DNA of 9,651 nucleotides from Flammeovirgaceae bacterium (GTDB taxonomy: Bacteria > Bacteroidota > Bacteroidia > Cytophagales > MED-G16), in the NCBI GenBank assembly GCA_002702205.1, contig NZYP01000052.1, positions 4,817 through 14,467 on the forward strand, written 5' to 3'. The translations under genes and the position numbers were made by a program. Of the stretch, positions 6,712-9,651 are shown in pieces; the stretch's first letter is position 1; each line of letters starts with the position of its first letter. Below the pieces are notes generated by a model that saw only the letters and a program-made list of their open reading frames with translations, was not told where the DNA came from and searched no databases.

Positions 6712-7397
6712 TTTTTTGTTTGAAGAGTTTCTATGAATTCAATTGTAGTATATTCCATATTATGGATAAGCTTTTCAACTCTTGTGACTAGATAATTATA
6801 TGCTAGGTATGCTATTATTCCAACAAATAGACCAGCAGCAGTTGTAAGCATAGCCTCATAAATTCCACTAGATAATAATTTTGGACTCACTGCACCTTCT
6901 TCTTCAGCTATTGAAATAAATGCTTGAATCATACCTGTAACGGTTCCTAAAAATCCTATCATTGGAGCAGCTCCTGATATTGTAGCAAGCATACTTAATT
7001 TTTTTTCAAGATTATATATTTCTATCTTCCCAACATTCTCAATAGAGGTCTCTATATTTTTAAGATTTGTATGCAGCTTATCTAAACCTTTTAGAATCAT
7101 CCTAGATACTGGGTTATTAATGTCTTTACATACCAATTTTGCTCCATTAATGTCATCATTTTTAATTCTATTGATTATCTCTTCATTAAAATTTTTAGGT
7201 GATTTAGATTCTCTATTAATAATTAATATTTTTTCAATGAATATGTAGATTGTAAAAAAAAATAAAATCAGAAGGGGTAACATCATAAAGCCCCCTTTAA
7301 ATAATAATTCAAGAACAGTTATTTCCTGTGGTGAGTTTATGACAACACTAGAGTCAGAACTGTTTATGATTTGTAAAATTAATGTCGCAAAATCCAT
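6708..7397 (-). CDS. exbB: ExbB/TolQ/MotA family proton channel protein
   Basis: Inner-membrane channel subunit that forms a pentamer around the ExbD dimer. It has 229 residues. A periplasmic N-terminus including PQEITVLELLFKGG is followed by TM1 at about 37-55 (FMMLPLLILFFFTIYIFIE), a long cytoplasmic loop (about 56-134) and TM2 with SGAAPMIGFLGTVTGMIQAF (141-160). TM3 carries SSGIYEAMLTTAAGLFVGII (176-195), the polar Thr-containing helix that lines the proton path. The short tail after TM3 suits the family. The start at 7397 lies 19 bases inside the SPOR gene. It fits the family's N-terminus, and the next Met (M38) would remove part of TM1. The exbD start overlaps its stop. TolQ is the alternative name, since the families are not separable here. 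Confidence 0.93.
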   Translation of the reverse strand: MDFATLILQIINSSDSSVVINSPQEITVLELLFKGGFMMLPLLILFFFTIYIFIEKILIINRESKSPKNFNEEIINRIKNDDINGAKLVCKDINNPVSRMILKGLDKLHTNLKNIETSIENVGKIEIYNLEKKLSMLATISGAAPMIGFLGTVTGMIQAFISIAEEEGAVSPKLLSSGIYEAMLTTAAGLFVGIIAYLAYNYLVTRVEKLIHNMEYTTIEFIETLQTKK

Positions 7398-7948
7398 AAT
7401 TTGTTATTTAATTTATTTTTATATGCCTCCAAACTTTCTTTAGCATCATCTAAGTCCATATACACATCAACTGCAACCCTATGCATATTATTGTTTTTTG
7501 GGAATATAATAATTGGTTGAAATCCATTGTCTAATAAAAACTTAGCTCTATTTAAAGATAAATTATAATTTGAAAAGCTTCCTTCAATAATAAAATAATT
7601 TCCAGTTAAAGAATCTAATTCTATAATTTCTTTAGTAAATCTTAATGGAACATTATCAGAATCAATTTTTTGAATACTATTCTCTTTTTCTGACTTTAAA
7701 GTATCAGATAATGGAGTATTTAATGTGTTTAGGTTTTCAGATTTTAAAGAGTCAATTATGTGATTTTTATTTTCACTTTCATTATATGTTATTAAGGTAT
7801 TAGATGTGTCTATATTTTTGTAATAAAGAAGATAAATTCCAGTTAATACTATTAGAATTATTAAAAAAATTATGGGTTTTTTATATCCAGTAATTTTACG
7901 TTTCTTTAAATCAAAATCTTTTAATCCAAAGTCATTATCTTTTTTCAT
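7379..7948 (-). CDS. Membrane-anchored SPOR-domain protein
   Basis: A 189-residue protein with a lysine/aspartate-rich cytoplasmic N-terminus (1-24), one transmembrane helix (25-43, PIIFLIILIVLTGIYLLYY), a Ser/Asn/Lys/Glu-rich periplasmic linker (44-115), and a C-terminal SPOR-type domain (about 118-189). The domain begins YFIIEGSFSN and continues through NRAKFLLDNGFQPIII, HRVAVDVYMDLDDAKESLE and ends KLWILRH, matching the SPOR pattern of G-F-...A-...L...G and R-V-G-F/Y-...A. SPOR domains bind peptidoglycan lacking stem peptides and usually place proteins at the division septum. The layout is FtsN-like, but no conserved FtsN core is recognised. It starts 1 base after the barrel gene stop and overlaps the exbB start by 19 bases, so it is probably translated together with the motor. 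The SPOR call rests on pattern, not on a profile search. Confidence 0.78.
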   Translation of the reverse strand: MKKDNDFGLKDFDLKKRKITGYKKPIIFLIILIVLTGIYLLYYKNIDTSNTLITYNESENKNHIIDSLKSENLNTLNTPLSDTLKSEKENSIQKIDSDNVPLRFTKEIIELDSLTGNYFIIEGSFSNYNLSLNRAKFLLDNGFQPIIIFPKNNNMHRVAVDVYMDLDDAKESLEAYKNKLNNKLWILRH

Positions 7949-7949
7949 C

Positions 7950-9632
7950 TTAGAATTTCCATGTTAAGCCAGATAATAAATTGGTTCCTAACTCAGGATA
8001 CATAAAATAAATTTCATTATTTCGATTTAGTATATTATCAATATTAAGATGTACAGATAATTTCTCTGATATATCGTAATTGGTATTTAATTTAAGATTT
8101 AAATAGGGATCCATATCAAATGATTTATTATCAAATGTTATCCCGTGATTCTCTAGGTATATGTTTAGAGCTAACTGAATATTAAAATTATTGGATTTAT
8201 ACATACTTAATAAACCTATCTCGTATTCTGGAATAAAAGTTTCAGTTTTTTCATAATCATTATATTTTAATTTAATCTGACTGCTTATTCTGTCAGATAA
8301 AATTAAATTAGCTTTTATATTATAATTGTTTATTATCTCCTGATCTTCATATCTAATTAGCGAATATAAATATATAGGGAAAGTTAGTTCGTCGGGTCTA
8401 ATATCTCCAGTATAGCTGTGGTACTTTAATCTACCAGTTATATCAACTCTATTGTATTCAAATTCTAAATAACTCTTATTTGAAAACTGATAATTTATTT
8501 TTGAATTTAGATTTAAATTAATATCACTATTAGAAATCTCATTAAACATATACGGACTGTATAAAAAAGGAAAACTTTCGATTTTTTTAGAATACTCATC
8601 AAAATAAATATCTTGTTTAAAATTTAATGAAAAAGATAAATTTTTGATAGAATATGAAATATTCATCTCAGGATAGAAACCACCAAATAATTCAGATTCT
8701 TTAACCTCTCTTTTTAATGAAGAATATTTAACTCCTATTCCGATTCTTAAGTTATTACCGTAATATTTTATAAAAAGAGGTAATTCTAATGATCTTAATT
8801 TTATTTGATGTTGGTATTTTGACTGAATTACCGAATATGCACCTAGTTTGTAAAGTTTATTTCTTGGGCTAAGAGAGATCTCTATTCTTTTTGATTTATA
8901 GGTAATATTCCCTTTAAAATTTAAGTTTTTATCTCCTAATTTTAAAAAACTATTCTCTCTATAATTATGACCTGAAATTGATAAATCATATCTTAATTTT
9001 TTCTTATATCTCCCCCAGTTAATGCCATAATCAAAAATATTATTTTTAAATTTTAAATCATTAATTAAGTTCTCAGATACATTCATTCTCGAATCAAAAC
9101 CATAAAAACCTCTAGATCTCGTTTTATATGAGATGTTTGAAGTTAAAGAACTGTAGTTTGTAAGTTTATAGTTAATTGTTAAGTTATTATCAAATAATTT
9201 ATTTTGAGATAATTCATTATTTACTGATCCTTTCGAATTTGATTTAATAAAAAAGTCAGAGAAAATTGACAATTCATTATTTACTATGATATTAGGATTA
9301 AAATGAAGTAAATAGCTTTTATAGTTTCCTCCTAATAATGTCAGCTTAGTTGGAGTTAAGGTTTCTTTAAGCTCTTCTTTCTTTACTACCTTATCAATTT
9401 TTCTAATATCCTTAGAAAATAAATTGTCAATCAAATCAAAAGATGTTTTTTTCTTTTTAAAATTATTCTTTTCAAGGTCTATTCTATTTATTTTTTTGTC
9501 TGAATTCTGAAGAATTATTTGGCTATTTTTCTCAATTAATATTTGAGCATCTTCTATCTCCCCCTCACTGTTTTGAGAAAAAACATTACTTGAAAAAAGT
9601 AAAATTATAAGTATGCTATATAGATTCTTCAT
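7950..9632 (-). CDS. TonB-dependent-receptor-like outer-membrane beta-barrel protein, no plug domain seen
   Basis: A 560-residue secreted protein. Residues 1-19 are a signal peptide (MKNLYSILIILLFSSNVFS, likely cut before Gln20). There is no lipobox cysteine. Residues about 20-95 are charged, Lys/Glu/Asn-rich and without the plug motifs of TonB-dependent receptors. From KLTLLGGNYKSYLLHFN (starting near residue 96) to the end, alternating polar/hydrophobic strands and aromatic girdle residues indicate a beta-barrel. It ends in the receptor-like NIDNILNRNNEIYFMYPELG and the terminal strand LLSGLTWKF with the C-terminal Phe used for BAM-dependent insertion. It resembles the plug-less receptor-like proteins annotated as hypothetical or TonB-dependent receptors in Flavobacteriia. 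No TonB box was recognised and the substrate is unknown. It is the first gene of the run in this window. Only 19 bases upstream are visible, so its promoter, or further upstream genes, lie outside. Confidence 0.75.
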   Translation of the reverse strand: MKNLYSILIILLFSSNVFSQNSEGEIEDAQILIEKNSQIILQNSDKKINRIDLEKNNFKKKKTSFDLIDNLFSKDIRKIDKVVKKEELKETLTPTKLTLLGGNYKSYLLHFNPNIIVNNELSIFSDFFIKSNSKGSVNNELSQNKLFDNNLTINYKLTNYSSLTSNISYKTRSRGFYGFDSRMNVSENLINDLKFKNNIFDYGINWGRYKKKLRYDLSISGHNYRENSFLKLGDKNLNFKGNITYKSKRIEISLSPRNKLYKLGAYSVIQSKYQHQIKLRSLELPLFIKYYGNNLRIGIGVKYSSLKREVKESELFGGFYPEMNISYSIKNLSFSLNFKQDIYFDEYSKKIESFPFLYSPYMFNEISNSDINLNLNSKINYQFSNKSYLEFEYNRVDITGRLKYHSYTGDIRPDELTFPIYLYSLIRYEDQEIINNYNIKANLILSDRISSQIKLKYNDYEKTETFIPEYEIGLLSMYKSNNFNIQLALNIYLENHGITFDNKSFDMDPYLNLKLNTNYDISEKLSVHLNIDNILNRNNEIYFMYPELGTNLLSGLTWKF

Positions 9633-9651
9633 CTAAATTTATTTTCTTAAG

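Larger units (their letters stand above)
3626..9632 (-). other. Probable seven-gene operon: barrel, SPOR, exbB, exbD, tonB-like, folC, trmB
   Basis: Seven consecutive minus-strand genes are separated by 1, -19, -4, 9, 16 and 4 bases in transcription order. No spacer is large enough for an obvious terminator or promoter, so one transcript is the simplest reading. The first five form a functional set (motor, transducer, peptidoglycan-binding anchor, outer-membrane barrel); folC and trmB are unrelated housekeeping genes carried along. Internal promoters within coding sequence cannot be excluded. Confidence 0.7.

Noticed and set aside
6257..6736. Plus-strand ORF of 159 codons across the tonB-like/exbD region
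   Set aside because: Antisense to exbD, which has a clear family match and conserved D20; the hydrophobic look of the shadow comes from membrane codons read in reverse.
6319..7397. exbB/exbD read as flagellar-type motA/motB or as tolQ/tolR
   Set aside because: MotB would have a peptidoglycan-binding OmpA domain, which is absent. TolQ/TolR cannot be fully excluded, but the following TonB-like gene favours ExbB/ExbD.

Overview
The window looks like a piece of chromosome from a low-GC member of the Bacteroidota, most likely a marine Flavobacteriales-type bacterium with a compact genome. The reasons are: strong AT bias; very short or negative intergenic distances; a TonB-type transducer whose C-terminal domain has the Bacteroidota GW-W / ESG-IVFEI form; a TrmB of the Bacteroidota type; a gyrA leader containing a perfect match to the Bacteroidota -7 promoter element TAnnTTTG; and few Shine-Dalgarno-like sites. 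The genus cannot be named from the sequence. Eleven protein genes were found. No RNA gene, insertion sequence, CRISPR array or phage gene is visible, and there is no gene-free stretch longer than 75 bases.

Right part (9632 down to 3626, minus strand): seven genes in one tight run that looks like a single operon. In transcription order they are a plug-less TonB-receptor-like outer-membrane barrel, a membrane-anchored SPOR-domain protein, exbB, exbD, a TonB-like energy transducer with a very acidic linker, folC (folylpolyglutamate/dihydrofolate synthase) and trmB (tRNA m7G46 methyltransferase). The first five form an envelope module: an inner-membrane proton-driven motor (ExbB/ExbD), a periplasm-spanning transducer, a putative peptidoglycan-binding SPOR protein and an outer-membrane barrel. 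The last two are housekeeping passengers.

Middle (3040-3633, plus strand): a single gene for a phosphoribosylanthranilate isomerase (TrpF)-like protein that appears to lack the catalytic residues and has no trp neighbours. It meets trmB tail to tail, with the two coding regions overlapping by 8 bases, and diverges from mnmA across a 59-base AT-rich spacer.

Left part (2980 down to 1, minus strand): mnmA (tRNA 2-thiouridylase with a CxxC plus distal Cys pattern) overlaps rpe (ribulose-phosphate 3-epimerase) by 8 bases. After a 73-base gap with a probable promoter comes the 5' portion of gyrA (DNA gyrase subunit A), which is cut by the window edge.

Nothing here is a clearly new system. The best candidates for a second look are the five-gene envelope module (motor, SPOR protein and a barrel without a plug), the acidic TonB linker and the degenerate TrpF-like protein.
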